Source of the DNA: Roseomonas mucosa ATCC BAA-692
GTDB taxonomy: Bacteria; Pseudomonadota; Alphaproteobacteria; Acetobacterales; Acetobacteraceae
Direction: 5' to 3'
Length of the DNA: 64,000 nt
Assembly: GCF_000622225.1 (NCBI RefSeq)
Contig: NZ_JHWD01000009.1
Span: forward strand, 149,957-213,956
This document shows, one piece after another, positions 49,532 to 58,408 of the stretch. Under the pieces are notes generated by a model that saw only the letters and a program-made list of their open reading frames with translations, did no database searches and had not been told where the DNA came from. The position numbers were made by a program, and so were the translations under genes. Numbering within the stretch: position 1 is the first letter of the stretch; each line of letters opens with the position of its first letter.

Positions 49532-50164
49532 GTGAGCGAAGCCAGGACCGGCCAGGCCCCGGACAGGGAGCCCGGAAGGCAAGCCGCCGGGAAGGCGGGG
49601 CCATCGGACAAGCCCCCCGTGGCGCAGCGTGTCCGCGATGCGGCGCGCGAGCTGTTCTACCGCCAGGGCATCCATGCCACCGGCGTGGACGAGATCTGCC
49701 GGGCCGCCGGCACCACGAAGATGGGTCTCTACCGCGCCTATCCCTCCAAGGACGCGCTGATCGAGACGATCCTGCAGGAACGCTGCGATGCGCAGGAGAA
49801 GCTCGCCTGCATCACCGGGGATCGGAGCCTCTCCCCCCGCGAGCGGCTGCTCGCCTGCGTCAACATGGCGGCGGCGACGGTGCTGACTCCGGGCTTCCGC
49901 GGCTGCCCGCTGGGCCTCGCCATCGCGGAGTTCCCCGACCCGCACCACCCGGCGCGGCAGGTCGCGGACCACCACAAGCAGGCCATGCGCGAAACGCTGC
50001 GCTGCCTCTGCGCCGAGGCCGGAGCCCCTGCCACGCTGGGCGATTCCCTGCAACTGCTGATCGAGGGCGCCTTCGCCGTTGCCCCGGCCCTGGGCAACGA
50101 GGCAGCCTCCCGCGCGCTCGAAAGCTCCGCCCATACGCTGATCGAGGCCAGCCTGCCGGGCTGA
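49532..50164 (+). CDS. TetR-family repressor of the RND pump
   Basis: 210 residues. After a variable 28-residue N-terminus comes the TetR helix-turn-helix: VAQRVRDAARELFYRQGIHATGVDEICRAAGTTKMGLYRAYPSKDALI. The C-terminal ligand domain has FRGCPLGLAIAEFPDP. The GTG at 49532 has GGGAG 6 nt upstream; no in-frame ATG lies near. Divergent orientation from the adaptor gene and the tandem palindromes between them support local repression, relieved by a pump substrate. Repeat copy D begins 12 bp after its stop. Confidence 0.92.
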   Translation: MSEARTGQAPDREPGRQAAGKAGPSDKPPVAQRVRDAARELFYRQGIHATGVDEICRAAGTTKMGLYRAYPSKDALIETILQERCDAQEKLACITGDRSLSPRERLLACVNMAAATVLTPGFRGCPLGLAIAEFPDPHHPARQVADHHKQAMRETLRCLCAEAGAPATLGDSLQLLIEGAFAVAPALGNEAASRALESSAHTLIEASLPG

Positions 50165-50175
50165 GGGGGCGTTGC

Positions 50176-50488
50176 GCCTTGGGGAAGGTTCCACCTTCCC
50201 CAAACCCCATCCACCAGGACACTGCGTGCCCTGGACCCGGTGAGTTGGTACTCGCTGATGCCGGATCGCGCCGGAGAGCCAGGCTCTCCGGCGGACTGCC
50301 GGTGCCGTCAGCGTGGAAACGGTGTCTTTCTTTCTCTCGGGAGCCCCGCCTCTCCACCTGTTCCCAGGGATCAACCCTCAGTCTGACGGCCAACACACAG
50401 TGCCAACGCAAGCCCGGGGTCCGGGGACCGGCTTCGGTCCCCGGCGGGAAGGGGGTCCGGCGGGAGAGGCAGCGCCTCTCCCCCGGGG
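50176..50488 (+). repeat. Structured intergenic repeat, copy D
   Basis: Full-length copy between converging tetR and aldehyde dehydrogenase genes. Hairpin 1 is TTGGGGAAGGT/ACCTTCCCCAA (50179-50203). Hairpin 2 has arms CCAGG..CAC/GTG..CCTGG, where the CCC/GGG pairs of other copies are replaced by CAC/GTG. The central hairpin CCGGAGAGC/GCTCTCCGG has loop CAG. The right module has GGGGACCG/CGGTCCCC and GGGAGAGGC/GCCTCTCCC (50462-50482). The most complete example of the family. Confidence 0.88.
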
Positions 50489-50590
50489 CCGGCCAGAGGT
50501 GCAACCCCCGGCGGCGTGGCCACGAAAAAGGGGGAAGGGCCGAAGCCCTTTCCCCCCTTGGTCGCGGGTCCTATCCCCTGGGGCCTGGGC

Positions 50591-52024
50591 TCAGAGCCCG
50601 GCCTGGGAGACGAACTTGGTGTTCAGGTAGGATTCCAGCGCCTCGATGCCGCCTTCGGAGCCGTAGCCGCTGTCCTTGATGCCGCCGAAGGGCACTTCCG
50701 GCAGGGCGAGGCCCAGGTGGTTGATGGTCATCATGCCGGCCTCGACCTTGTCGCCCAGCGCCTGCGCCGTCTTGGCGGAGCGGGTGAAGGCGTAGGAGGC
50801 AAGGCCGAAGGGCAGGCGGTTGCCTTCCTCGACCGCCTCGTCGAAGTCGCGGAAGGGCACCATCAGCGCCAGCGGGCCGAAGGGCTCCTCGTTCATCGCC
50901 CGCATCTCGCGCGTCACGCCGGTCAGCACCGTGGGCTCGAAGAAATAGCCCTTGTTGCCGATGCGGTTGCCGCCGGTGCGGACCTCGGCGCCCTTCTGCC
51001 TGGCGTCGTTGATCAGCCCCTCGATGGACGGGATGCGGCGCTCATTGGCCAGCGGGCCCATGGTCACGCCTTCCTCCAGCCCGTTGCCCACCTTCGCCGC
51101 GGCGAGATGGCCGGAGAACTGCTCCACGAACTGGTCGAAGATCTTCTCCTGCACCAGGAAGCGCGTCGGCGAGACGCAGACCTGGCCCGCGTTGCGCAGC
51201 TTGGAGGTGGCGAGCGTCTTGGCCGCAAGGCCCACATCCGCGTCGTCGAAGACGAAGGCCGGGGCATGGCCGCCGAGCTCCATCGTCGCGCGCTTCATGT
51301 GCTGGCCGGCCAGGGCGGCGAGCTGCTTGCCCACCGGGGTGGAGCCGGTGAAGGTGATCTTGCGGATCACCGGGTGCGGGATGAGGTATTCCGAGATTTC
51401 CGCCGGCACGCCATAGACGAGGCCGATCACCCCATCCGGAATGCCCGCATCGGCGAAGGCGCGGATCAGCTCGGCCGGGGAGGCCGGGGTCTCCTCCGGC
51501 GCCTTGACGATGATCGAGCAGCCGGTGGCCAGCGCCGAGCAGAGCTTGCGCACGATCTGGTTGATCGGGAAGTTCCAGGGCGTGAAGGCGGCGACGGGGC
51601 CGACCGGCTCCTTGATCACCAGCTGGTACACGCCCTCGGCCCGGGCGGGGACGACGCGGCCATAGGTGCGGCGGCCTTCCTCGGCCAGCCAGTCGGCGGT
51701 GTCGGCGGCGCCCATCACCTCCATCTTCGCCTCGGCCAGCGGCTTGCCCTGCTCCAGCGTCATGATGCGGGCGATCTTGTCGGCCCGCTCGCGCAGCAGG
51801 TTCGCCGCCTTGCGGATCAGCTTGTAGCGCTCGAAGGCCGAGGTGGCGCGCCAGGTCCGGAAGCCCTTCGCCGCGGCCTCCAGCGCCTCGTCCAGGTCGG
51901 CACAGGACGCATAGGCCACGGTGCCGATCGTCTCCTCGGTGGCCGGGTTGATCACCAGCTCCGTGCGGCCGCCGGTCGCGGCGCGCCAGGTTCCGTTGAT
52001 GAAGAGTTGGACGTCCGGATACAT
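50591..52024 (-). CDS. NAD(P)-dependent aldehyde dehydrogenase, succinate-semialdehyde dehydrogenase-like
   Basis: 477 residues. The cofactor and active-site motifs are [24 protein letters not shown], the catalytic Glu in [12 protein letters not shown] and the nucleophilic Cys in [12 protein letters not shown]. The block [16 protein letters not shown] and the overall pattern place it with GabD-type succinate- or 2-oxoglutarate-semialdehyde dehydrogenases. ATG at 52024 has GGAGG 5 nt upstream. It lies downstream of dadA on the same strand (167-bp gap). It may process aldehydes from amino-acid breakdown; that link is inference. Confidence 0.92.
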   Translation of the reverse strand: MYPDVQLFINGTWRAATGGRTELVINPATEETIGTVAYASCADLDEALEAAAKGFRTWRATSAFERYKLIRKAANLLRERADKIARIMTLEQGKPLAEAKMEVMGAADTADWLAEEGRRTYGRVVPARAEGVYQLVIKEPVGPVAAFTPWNFPINQIVRKLCSALATGCSIIVKAPEETPASPAELIRAFADAGIPDGVIGLVYGVPAEISEYLIPHPVIRKITFTGSTPVGKQLAALAGQHMKRATMELGGHAPAFVFDDADVGLAAKTLATSKLRNAGQVCVSPTRFLVQEKIFDQFVEQFSGHLAAAKVGNGLEEGVTMGPLANERRIPSIEGLINDARQKGAEVRTGGNRIGNKGYFFEPTVLTGVTREMRAMNEEPFGPLALMVPFRDFDEAVEEGNRLPFGLASYAFTRSAKTAQALGDKVEAGMMTINHLGLALPEVPFGGIKDSGYGSEGGIEALESYLNTKFVSQAGL

Positions 52025-52191
52025 GTAGTCCTCCGTCGAAGTGGTCAGGGCCCAAATAGGACCGCATCGCCCCGGATTAACCCCCCACGCGGGCGGCGGG
52101 GCGCGATCCCCGGGGAAAAGGTCATACCTTCCCGGCACGGGAGAGCCTGTGGACCTCCCACCATCCGGGCCGCGCCGCAAGGGGGGACGGA

Positions 52192-53490
52192 TCAGGCCGC
52201 CTGCTTCCGGGCCGCCGCCTTCCCCTCCGGCGGCACGTGGCGGTAGCGCTCCAGGCTGAGGTCGCTGCTGTCGATCTCCGGCGTGTGGCCGGACACGAGA
52301 TCGGCCAGCAGCCGCCCGGAGCCGCAGGCCATGGTCCAGCCCAGCGTGCCATGGCCGGTGTTGGTGAAGAGGTTGCCGAAGGGCGTGGCACCCACGATCG
52401 GCGTGCCGTCCGGCGTCATCGGCCGCAGTCCGGTCCAGAAGCTGGCCCTGCTCAGGTCGCCGCCTTTGGGGAACAGGTCGTGCACCGAATGCTCCAGCGT
52501 GGCGCGGCGCGGCTGGCGCAGCGTCAGGCTGAACCCGGCCAGCTCCGCCGTGCCGCCGACGCGGATGCGTTCGCCCAGCCGGGTGATGGCGACCTTGTAG
52601 GTCTCGTCCATCACGGTGGAGACGGGCGCGCCGTCCGGATCGGTGATCGGCACGGTGATGGAATAGCCCTTCACCGGATAGACCGGCAGGTTCATCCCCA
52701 GCGGCCGCAGCAGCGCGGCGGAATAGCTGCCCAGCGCCACGACATAGCGGTCGGCGGTCAGCGTCCCGGCGGTGGTGACGGCGCCGGTGACGCGGCCGCC
52801 CTCGGTGGCCAGCCGCTGGATGGTGGTGCCATAGCGGTAGGTCACGCCCATGCCCTCGCAGATCTTCGCGAGCCGCTGGGTGAACTGGTGGACGTCGCCG
52901 GTTTCGTCCTGCGGCAGATAGAGGCCGCCCACCATCTTCTCGCGCACCAGGCCGAGGGCGGGCTCCTTGCTCACGCAGCCGGCGGCGTCCAGCACCTCGT
53001 AGGGAATGCCGTACTGGTCGAGCACGCCCGTGTCGTCCCCGACATGGTCGAGCTGCTTCTGCGTCCGGAAGACCTGCAAGGTGCCGCGCTGCCGGTCGTC
53101 ATAGGTGATGCCCATCTCGGCGCGCAGCGCGGTCAGGGATTCGCGGGCATATTCCGCGATGCGCACCATGCGGCTCTTGTTGAGGCGGTAGGCTTCCTCG
53201 TTGCAGTTGGCCAGCATCTGCGCCAGCCACCAGCCGAGCCGCGCGTCCGGGCGCGGCCAGATCACGAAGGGGCGGTAGCGCATCATCAGCCATTTCAGCG
53301 CCTTGACCGGGATGCCCGGCCCGGCCCAGGGCGAGGAATAGCCGTAGGAAAGCTGCCCGGCATTGGCAAAGGAGGTCTCCATCCCCGCCGCCGGCTGGCG
53401 GTCGACGACGGTGACCTCGTGGCCGGCCTTGGCGAGGTAATAGGCCGAGGCGGTGCCGACCACGCCGCTGCCGAGGATGAGAACCTTCAT
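52192..53490 (-). CDS. dadA: D-amino acid dehydrogenase
   Basis: FAD enzyme that deaminates D-alanine and other D-amino acids oxidatively, with electrons to the membrane quinone pool. 432 residues. N-terminal [28 protein letters not shown], then [19 protein letters not shown], a hallmark of DadA, and the C-terminal [15 protein letters not shown] and [16 protein letters not shown]. The neighbouring alanine racemase (53599-54735) converts L-alanine to the D-form, so the pair forms the usual alanine catabolic route. An Lrp-type gene lies divergently. Confidence 0.95.
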   Translation of the reverse strand: MKVLILGSGVVGTASAYYLAKAGHEVTVVDRQPAAGMETSFANAGQLSYGYSSPWAGPGIPVKALKWLMMRYRPFVIWPRPDARLGWWLAQMLANCNEEAYRLNKSRMVRIAEYARESLTALRAEMGITYDDRQRGTLQVFRTQKQLDHVGDDTGVLDQYGIPYEVLDAAGCVSKEPALGLVREKMVGGLYLPQDETGDVHQFTQRLAKICEGMGVTYRYGTTIQRLATEGGRVTGAVTTAGTLTADRYVVALGSYSAALLRPLGMNLPVYPVKGYSITVPITDPDGAPVSTVMDETYKVAITRLGERIRVGGTAELAGFSLTLRQPRRATLEHSVHDLFPKGGDLSRASFWTGLRPMTPDGTPIVGATPFGNLFTNTGHGTLGWTMACGSGRLLADLVSGHTPEIDSSDLSLERYRHVPPEGKAAARKQAA

Positions 53491-53598
53491 GACCGACCTG
53501 AACTCCTGACCGGCCCGAGGGGGCCTTGTTGATGCCGCCCATGCGGAGCGGGGCCGTTTCCTGCGGGGAATGGCCCGGGCGCGCCCGGGCGGAAACCC

Positions 53599-54735
53599 TC
53601 AGCCGCCGGCATAGCGGCGGTGGTAGCGCTGACCGAGGCCGGTCAGGATCTCGTAGGGGATGGTCCCGGCGGCCTCGGCCACCGCATCCAGATCGTGGTC
53701 CGGCCCGATCAGTTCCACCGTGTCGCCGGGATGCAGCGCATCCTCCGGCAGGGCGCTGGCATCGAGCACGATGCTGTCCATGGAGACGCGCCCCAGCATG
53801 GGCAGCGCCACGCCCCGCCACATGGCCCGGCCACGGTTGCTGGCGCTGCGCAGGAAGCCGTCGGCATAGCCCACCGCGATGGTGGCCAGCCGGCTCGGCG
53901 CCCGGGTGGTGAAGCTGTGGCCATAGCCCACGGCCGTGCCCGCCGGGACGCCGCGGGTCTGCACCACGCGCGCATCCAGCCGCAGCACCGGGCGCAGCGG
54001 GTTCTCCCCGCGTGGCAGCGGCACCACGCCGTGCAGCGCCACGCCGGGGCGCACGAGGCCGCCATGCCAGGGGCTGCCGAGGAAGATGCCGGAGGAGGCG
54101 GCGAGGCTGGTCGGCAGCGCCGGCAGGCGCTGGCGCAGGCGGTTGAAGCATTCGAGCTGCGCCGCATTGGCCGGATGCCCCGGCTCGTCGGCGCAGGCGA
54201 GGTGGCTCATCACCCGGACGGGCTCCACCGCCGCCAGGTCGCGCCCATCCTGCACCAGCCGGTCCAGGTCGCCGGCGGAAAGGCCGAAGCGGGCCATGCC
54301 GGTGTCGATCTGCAGCCAGGCCGACAGGCGCCGCCCCTCCGCCCGCGACAGGGTGGCCCAGCCCGCCACCTGCTCCAGGCTGTTCAGCACCGGGATCAGC
54401 CCATGCGCCAGCGCCTCCCGCTCGGTGCCATCGAACAGGCCGTGCATCACATGGACGCGCGCCTCCTCCGAGCCGGGGAGGACGCGCAGGTCCTGGCGGA
54501 GGGCGATGCCCTCCTCCAGATGCGCCACGAAGAAGTCGCGGCAGCCCTCGGCCAGCAGGGCCGGGCCGACCAGCGCCGCCCCCAGCCCATAGGCATCGGC
54601 CTTCAGCACCGCGCCGCAGGCGGCGGGCGCCACGTGGTCGCGCAGCCAGCGCCAGTTGGCGCGGATCGCCCCCAGGTCGATGGTCAGGATGGCGCCGGCC
54701 GCTGGCCAGAGCCTTTCCCGGGCAGGGCTGTGCAT
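53599..54735 (-). CDS. alr: Alanine racemase, catabolic (DadX-like) context
   Basis: PLP enzyme interconverting L- and D-alanine. The cofactor Lys is in AVLKADAYGLG near residue 45. Other marks are QIDTGMARFGL, VGYGHSFTT (second catalytic Tyr), GYADGFLR and GRVSMDSIVLD. The ATG at 54735 is preferred: GGAG lies 9 nt upstream and the fold begins 15 residues later (378 residues). An ATG at 54804 would add 23 residues without a ribosome site. It lies 108 bp upstream of dadA, so the role is probably alanine catabolism, though it could also supply cell-wall D-alanine. Confidence 0.94.
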   Translation of the reverse strand: MHSPARERLWPAAGAILTIDLGAIRANWRWLRDHVAPAACGAVLKADAYGLGAALVGPALLAEGCRDFFVAHLEEGIALRQDLRVLPGSEEARVHVMHGLFDGTEREALAHGLIPVLNSLEQVAGWATLSRAEGRRLSAWLQIDTGMARFGLSAGDLDRLVQDGRDLAAVEPVRVMSHLACADEPGHPANAAQLECFNRLRQRLPALPTSLAASSGIFLGSPWHGGLVRPGVALHGVVPLPRGENPLRPVLRLDARVVQTRGVPAGTAVGYGHSFTTRAPSRLATIAVGYADGFLRSASNRGRAMWRGVALPMLGRVSMDSIVLDASALPEDALHPGDTVELIGPDHDLDAVAEAAGTIPYEILTGLGQRYHRRYAGG

Positions 54736-54880
54736 GCCGCCTGTCTCCGAATCAGCGGAGGGAATGAAAGCAAGATTCTGGCCAGGAGAGGCCGGCATGT
54801 TCATGCGAAGAGTCGAAGATCCTGCGATCCGGTGCTAGGGATTCCGCAGAATCTGCACCGGCCTGAAATTTCCTGCCTCC

Positions 54881-55333
54881 ATGCTCCTGGACAGCCTCGA
54901 CGAGCGCATCATCCGCCTGCTCCGCGCGCAGGGGCGCATCAGCAATGCCGACCTGGCGGAGGCGGTGGGGCTTTCCCCCTCCGCCTGCCTGCGGCGGGTG
55001 CGGCAACTCGAATCGAACGGGGTGATCCGGGGCTATACCGCCATCCTCGACGACCGCCGCACCGGACGCGGCACGGTGGTGATCGTGCAGATCACGCTGG
55101 AACGGCAGACCGACGACTGTCTCGGCCGCTTCGAGCAGGCGGCGCGCAGGCATGCCGAGATCCGGGAGTGCTACCTGATGACGGGCGCCTCGGACTACCT
55201 GCTGCGCATCGTGGTGGAGGATGCGGCGGATTACGAGCGGCTGCACAAGGAGGTGCTGTCCCGTCTGCCCGGCGTGGCGCGCATCCAGTCGAACTTCACC
55301 ATCCGCACGGTGATCCGCCCGGTCGACATGTGA
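54881..55333 (+). CDS. Lrp/AsnC-family regulator, probable control of dadA-alr
   Basis: 150 residues. The N-terminal helix-turn-helix (LDERIIRLLRAQGRISNADLAEAVGLSPSACLRRVRQLE) is followed by the RAM ligand domain (VVIVQITLERQ, CYLMTGASDYLLRIV). Divergent from alr-dadA with 145 bp between, as for regulators that activate dad genes in response to alanine. The asparaginase gene follows 97 bp later in the same direction and may be in the same transcript. Confidence 0.92.
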   Translation: MLLDSLDERIIRLLRAQGRISNADLAEAVGLSPSACLRRVRQLESNGVIRGYTAILDDRRTGRGTVVIVQITLERQTDDCLGRFEQAARRHAEIRECYLMTGASDYLLRIVVEDAADYERLHKEVLSRLPGVARIQSNFTIRTVIRPVDM

Positions 55334-55430
55334 GGGGGCGGATGCCACGCCCGGGAAAAGCGGGACAGACCCCCGGAACAGGAAGGCGTCTCCCCTGGAT
55401 TCCCGGCCCGTCCCGTGGGAGGAAACAGGC

Positions 55431-56435
55431 ATGGAAGATCCGGTTCTGGTGGAAGTCACGCGCGGTCCCGAGGTGGAATCGCGCCATGCGGGGGCCTTCG
55501 CGGTGGTGGATGCGGAGGGCGGGCTCGTCCTCTCCGCCGGCGATGTGGAGCGGCCCGTTTTCCCGCGCTCGGCGGTGAAGGTGATCCAGGCCCTGCCGCT
55601 GATCGAGAGCGGCGCGGCCGATCGCTTCGGCCTGACGGAAGCGGAGCTGGCGCTCGCCTGCGCCTCCCATTCCGGCGAGCCTCTGCATGCCGAGACCGCC
55701 GCCGCCATGCTGCGCAAGGCCGGGCAGGAGGCGGGCTGCCTGGAATGCGGCACGCACTGGCCCAGCAATGCCCAGGCGGCGCGGGACCTGGCGCGCTCCG
55801 GCGCCGAGGCGACGGCCCTGCACAACAACTGCTCCGGCAAGCATGCCGGCTTCGTCTGCACCGCCTGCGCCCTGGGGGTGGATGTGGCGGGCTATGTCCG
55901 CCCCGGACACCAGGTGCAGCAGGAGGTGAAGGCGGCGCTGGAGGACGTGACCGGTACCGCGCTGGACGCGGCGCGGCGTGGCACGGATGGCTGCTCCATC
56001 CCGACCTATGCCATCCCGCTCCGCGCCCTGGCCCATGGCTTCGCCCGGATCGGCACCGGCCACGGCTTCGGCCCGGCCCGCGCCGCGGCGGCGAAGCGGC
56101 TGCGCGCTGCGGTGGCGGCGAACCCCTTCCTGGTCGCGGGCACCAAGCGGGCCGATACGGTGATCATGCAGGCACTGGGCGAGCGCGCCTTCACCAAGGT
56201 CGGGGCCGAGGGCGTCTTCTGCGCCGCACTGCCGGAACAGGGCCTGGGCATCGCCATCAAGTGCGAAGACGGCGCCGGCCGCGCGGCGGAGGTGGTGCTG
56301 GCCTCCCTTCTGCTGCGCCTCCTCGACCCCGGGGAAGCCGGTCGCGGCGTCCTTGCCCCGCTCGCCAACCCGGTGCTGCGCAACTGGAACGGCATCGAGG
56401 TCGGCAGTCTGCGCCCGGCGGCGGCCCTGGCCTGA
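55431..56435 (+). CDS. L-asparaginase, Rhizobium etli type II family
   Basis: 334 residues of the thermolabile asparaginase family (distinct from the E. coli enzymes). Conserved blocks are RSAVKVIQALPLIESGAADRFG, LACASHSGEPLHAETA, HNNCSGKHAGFVCTACALG and GTDGCSIPTYAIPLRALAHGFAR. The Ser-x-x-Lys (SAVK) and the Cys residues typical of this family are present. It hydrolyses asparagine to aspartate and ammonia. GGGAGGAA lies before the ATG. Repeat copy E starts 44 bp after the stop. Confidence 0.92.
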   Translation: MEDPVLVEVTRGPEVESRHAGAFAVVDAEGGLVLSAGDVERPVFPRSAVKVIQALPLIESGAADRFGLTEAELALACASHSGEPLHAETAAAMLRKAGQEAGCLECGTHWPSNAQAARDLARSGAEATALHNNCSGKHAGFVCTACALGVDVAGYVRPGHQVQQEVKAALEDVTGTALDAARRGTDGCSIPTYAIPLRALAHGFARIGTGHGFGPARAAAAKRLRAAVAANPFLVAGTKRADTVIMQALGERAFTKVGAEGVFCAALPEQGLGIAIKCEDGAGRAAEVVLASLLLRLLDPGEAGRGVLAPLANPVLRNWNGIEVGSLRPAAALA

Positions 56436-56479
56436 TCCGGTCAAACGGCTTCCGCTGCACACCTGGCGTTGCTCTGTCT

Positions 56480-56674
56480 CCGGGGGAAAGGCGCTGCCTT
56501 TCCCCCGGACCCCCTATCCGCCAGGACCCTGCGGGCCCTGGACCCGATGAGTTGGTTCTCGCTGCGGCCGGATCGCGCCGGAGAGCATGGCTCTCCGGCG
56601 GACTGCCGGTGCCACGGGCGCGGACACGGTGTCCTTCTTTTCGGGAGCCCCGCGTCTCCACCTGCTCCCGGGGA
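56480..56674 (+). repeat. Structured intergenic repeat, copy E (right half missing)
   Basis: Hairpin 1 is a perfect 13-bp stem CCGGGGGAAAGGC/GCCTTTCCCCCGG (56480-56508). Hairpin 2 (56521-56541), the central hairpin CCGGAGAGC/GCTCTCCGG with loop ATG (56578-56598), the GGACAC/GTGTCC motif with T-rich run, and CGGGAGC...GCTCCCG (56642-56671) follow. The element then stops exactly at the stop codon of phnN on the other strand. Confidence 0.85.
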
Positions 56675-57226
56675 TCAGCCCGTCGCCAACCGGTCGCGCA
56701 GATGCGCCAGGAGCTGCGCCACCGCTTCCTCCGGCGTACCGTCGTTGACGATGCGGAGTTCGGCCGGCGGTCCGTCCAGCGCCTGGGCGCGGCGCAGGCG
56801 CAGGGCGACATCGCCATCCTCCGCCCGGGACCGGCGGGCGAGGCGCTGCTCCAGCACCTCGGCGGGCGCGGTGATCTCCACCACGGTCACGGCGGGCAGC
56901 CGTTCCCGCGCCTGCGGCACCACGGCGCGCGAAACGTTGCAGAGCACCAGCTTCCCCGTTTGCGCGGCCATGGCCGTCTCCGCCGGGATGCCGTAGCAGA
57001 GGCCGTGCGCCCGCCAGGACAGGGCGAAGGCGCCCGCCGCCTCGGCACGGCGGAAGCCCGCCTCGTCCAGGCTGTCATGCGCCTCCCATTCCGAGGCGGG
57101 GCGCGTCACCACCCGCCGGGGGAAGAGCAGGCGCGGCTCCCCTTCCAGCGCGGCGCGGGCGCCCGCGATCACCGTGTCCTTGCCGGCGCCGCTCGGCCCG
57201 ACCACCAGCACGAAGCCTCCCTGCAT
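56675..57226 (-). CDS. phnN: Ribose 1,5-bisphosphate phosphokinase PhnN
   Basis: Converts ribose 1,5-bisphosphate, the product of the C-P lyase route, to PRPP. 183 residues with a guanylate-kinase-like fold: Walker A VVGPSGAGKDTVI, FPRRVVTRPASEWEAHDSLDEAGF, ALSWRAHGLCYGIP and VVEITAPAEVLEQRLARRSR. ATG at 57226 lies one base after the phnM stop. Its stop codon coincides with the edge of repeat copy E. Last gene of the operon. Confidence 0.95.
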   Translation of the reverse strand: MQGGFVLVVGPSGAGKDTVIAGARAALEGEPRLLFPRRVVTRPASEWEAHDSLDEAGFRRAEAAGAFALSWRAHGLCYGIPAETAMAAQTGKLVLCNVSRAVVPQARERLPAVTVVEITAPAEVLEQRLARRSRAEDGDVALRLRRAQALDGPPAELRIVNDGTPEEAVAQLLAHLRDRLATG

Positions 57227-57227
57227 C

Positions 57228-58397
57228 TCAGGCGACCCGCCTTCCCTGGCGCCAGACCTGCCGCACCACCGGCACGCCGCCCGCCAGGGTGACATGCACC
57301 AGGTCGGCGCGCTGGCCGGGCGCGATCACGCCCCGGTCGTCCAGGCCGGTGGCCCGGGCCGGGTTGGCGGTGACCGTGGCGATGGCCTGCGGCAGGGTGA
57401 TGCCCGGAACGCGCTCCGGCAGGTCGAAGGCCGCCAGCAACAGGCTGCCCGGCACGTAGTCGGAGGACAGGATGTCCAGCAGCCCGTGCCGCGCCAGCTC
57501 CGCCGCCGCGACATTGCCGGAATGGGAGCCGCCGCGGATCAGGTTCGGCGCGCCCATCATCACCCGGATGCCGCGCGCATGGCTTTCCGCCGCCGCCTCG
57601 TGGGTGGTCGGGAACTCGGCGATGCCGACCCGTTCCTCCACCGATTGCGCCACATCCGCCAGGGTGGTGTCGTCATGGCTGGCGAGGGCGATGCCGTGCC
57701 GCCGTGCCAGCGCGACCAGGGGCGGCCGGTTCCGCGCCGCGCGCTCCGCACCGGTCTCCATGCGGAGGGCGGTCAGCGCCTTCAGCTCCTCGGTGGACTT
57801 GCCGGAACGGCGGGCATAGACGAAGTACTTCTCCAGGTCGCGGAACTGCCGCTGCCCGGGCGTGTGGTCCATCAGCGACAGCAGGTCCACCGGATAGCGT
57901 TCGCAGAAACGCTCCACCATCTCCACCACGTCCGGCGCCGGGATCTCGCAGCGCAGATGCGTGCGGTGCTCGGCGCGCAGCAGGTCGTCCTGCCGGGCCG
58001 CATCGATCGCCTCGGCGAGCTCGAAGAGCTCCCCGCCCAGCCCGCCGCCATCGATGTCGGAACCGGCGCGCAGGCTGTCGAAGACGGTGGTGATGCCCGA
58101 GGCCGCGATCTGCGCGTCATAGGCCAGCACGGCGCCCAGCGGATGCCAGCGCACCTTGGGGCGGGGGATGTAGTGCGTCTCCAGATGGTCTGTGTGCAGC
58201 TCCACCAGGCCCGGGATCAGCAGCGCGCCACGCAGGTCCACGCGCCGGCCCTCGCCGGCGGCGGGCAGCACGGCGCGCGGCACGTCGCCCTCGCCGATCG
58301 CGTCGATCCGGCCATCTTCCAGCCGCACCCAGCCGCGCTGCACGCGGTCGGGCAGCACGATCTCGGCATTCTCGATCAGGTCCACGGGTTCCAGCAT
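57228..58397 (-). CDS. phnM: Alpha-D-ribose 1-methylphosphonate 5-triphosphate diphosphatase PhnM
   Basis: Amidohydrolase-fold enzyme that removes pyrophosphate from ribose 1-methylphosphonate 5-triphosphate. 389 residues. Metal ligands lie in GLVELHTDHLETH, the block LSLMDHTPGQRQF, ALASHDDTT and MGAPNLIRGGSHSGN. SSDYVPGSLL and VTANPARATGL complete the family pattern. It starts 11 bp after phnL. Confidence 0.96.
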   Translation of the reverse strand: MLEPVDLIENAEIVLPDRVQRGWVRLEDGRIDAIGEGDVPRAVLPAAGEGRRVDLRGALLIPGLVELHTDHLETHYIPRPKVRWHPLGAVLAYDAQIAASGITTVFDSLRAGSDIDGGGLGGELFELAEAIDAARQDDLLRAEHRTHLRCEIPAPDVVEMVERFCERYPVDLLSLMDHTPGQRQFRDLEKYFVYARRSGKSTEELKALTALRMETGAERAARNRPPLVALARRHGIALASHDDTTLADVAQSVEERVGIAEFPTTHEAAAESHARGIRVMMGAPNLIRGGSHSGNVAAAELARHGLLDILSSDYVPGSLLLAAFDLPERVPGITLPQAIATVTANPARATGLDDRGVIAPGQRADLVHVTLAGGVPVVRQVWRQGRRVA

Positions 58398-58408
58398 CGT
58401 CGTTCCTG

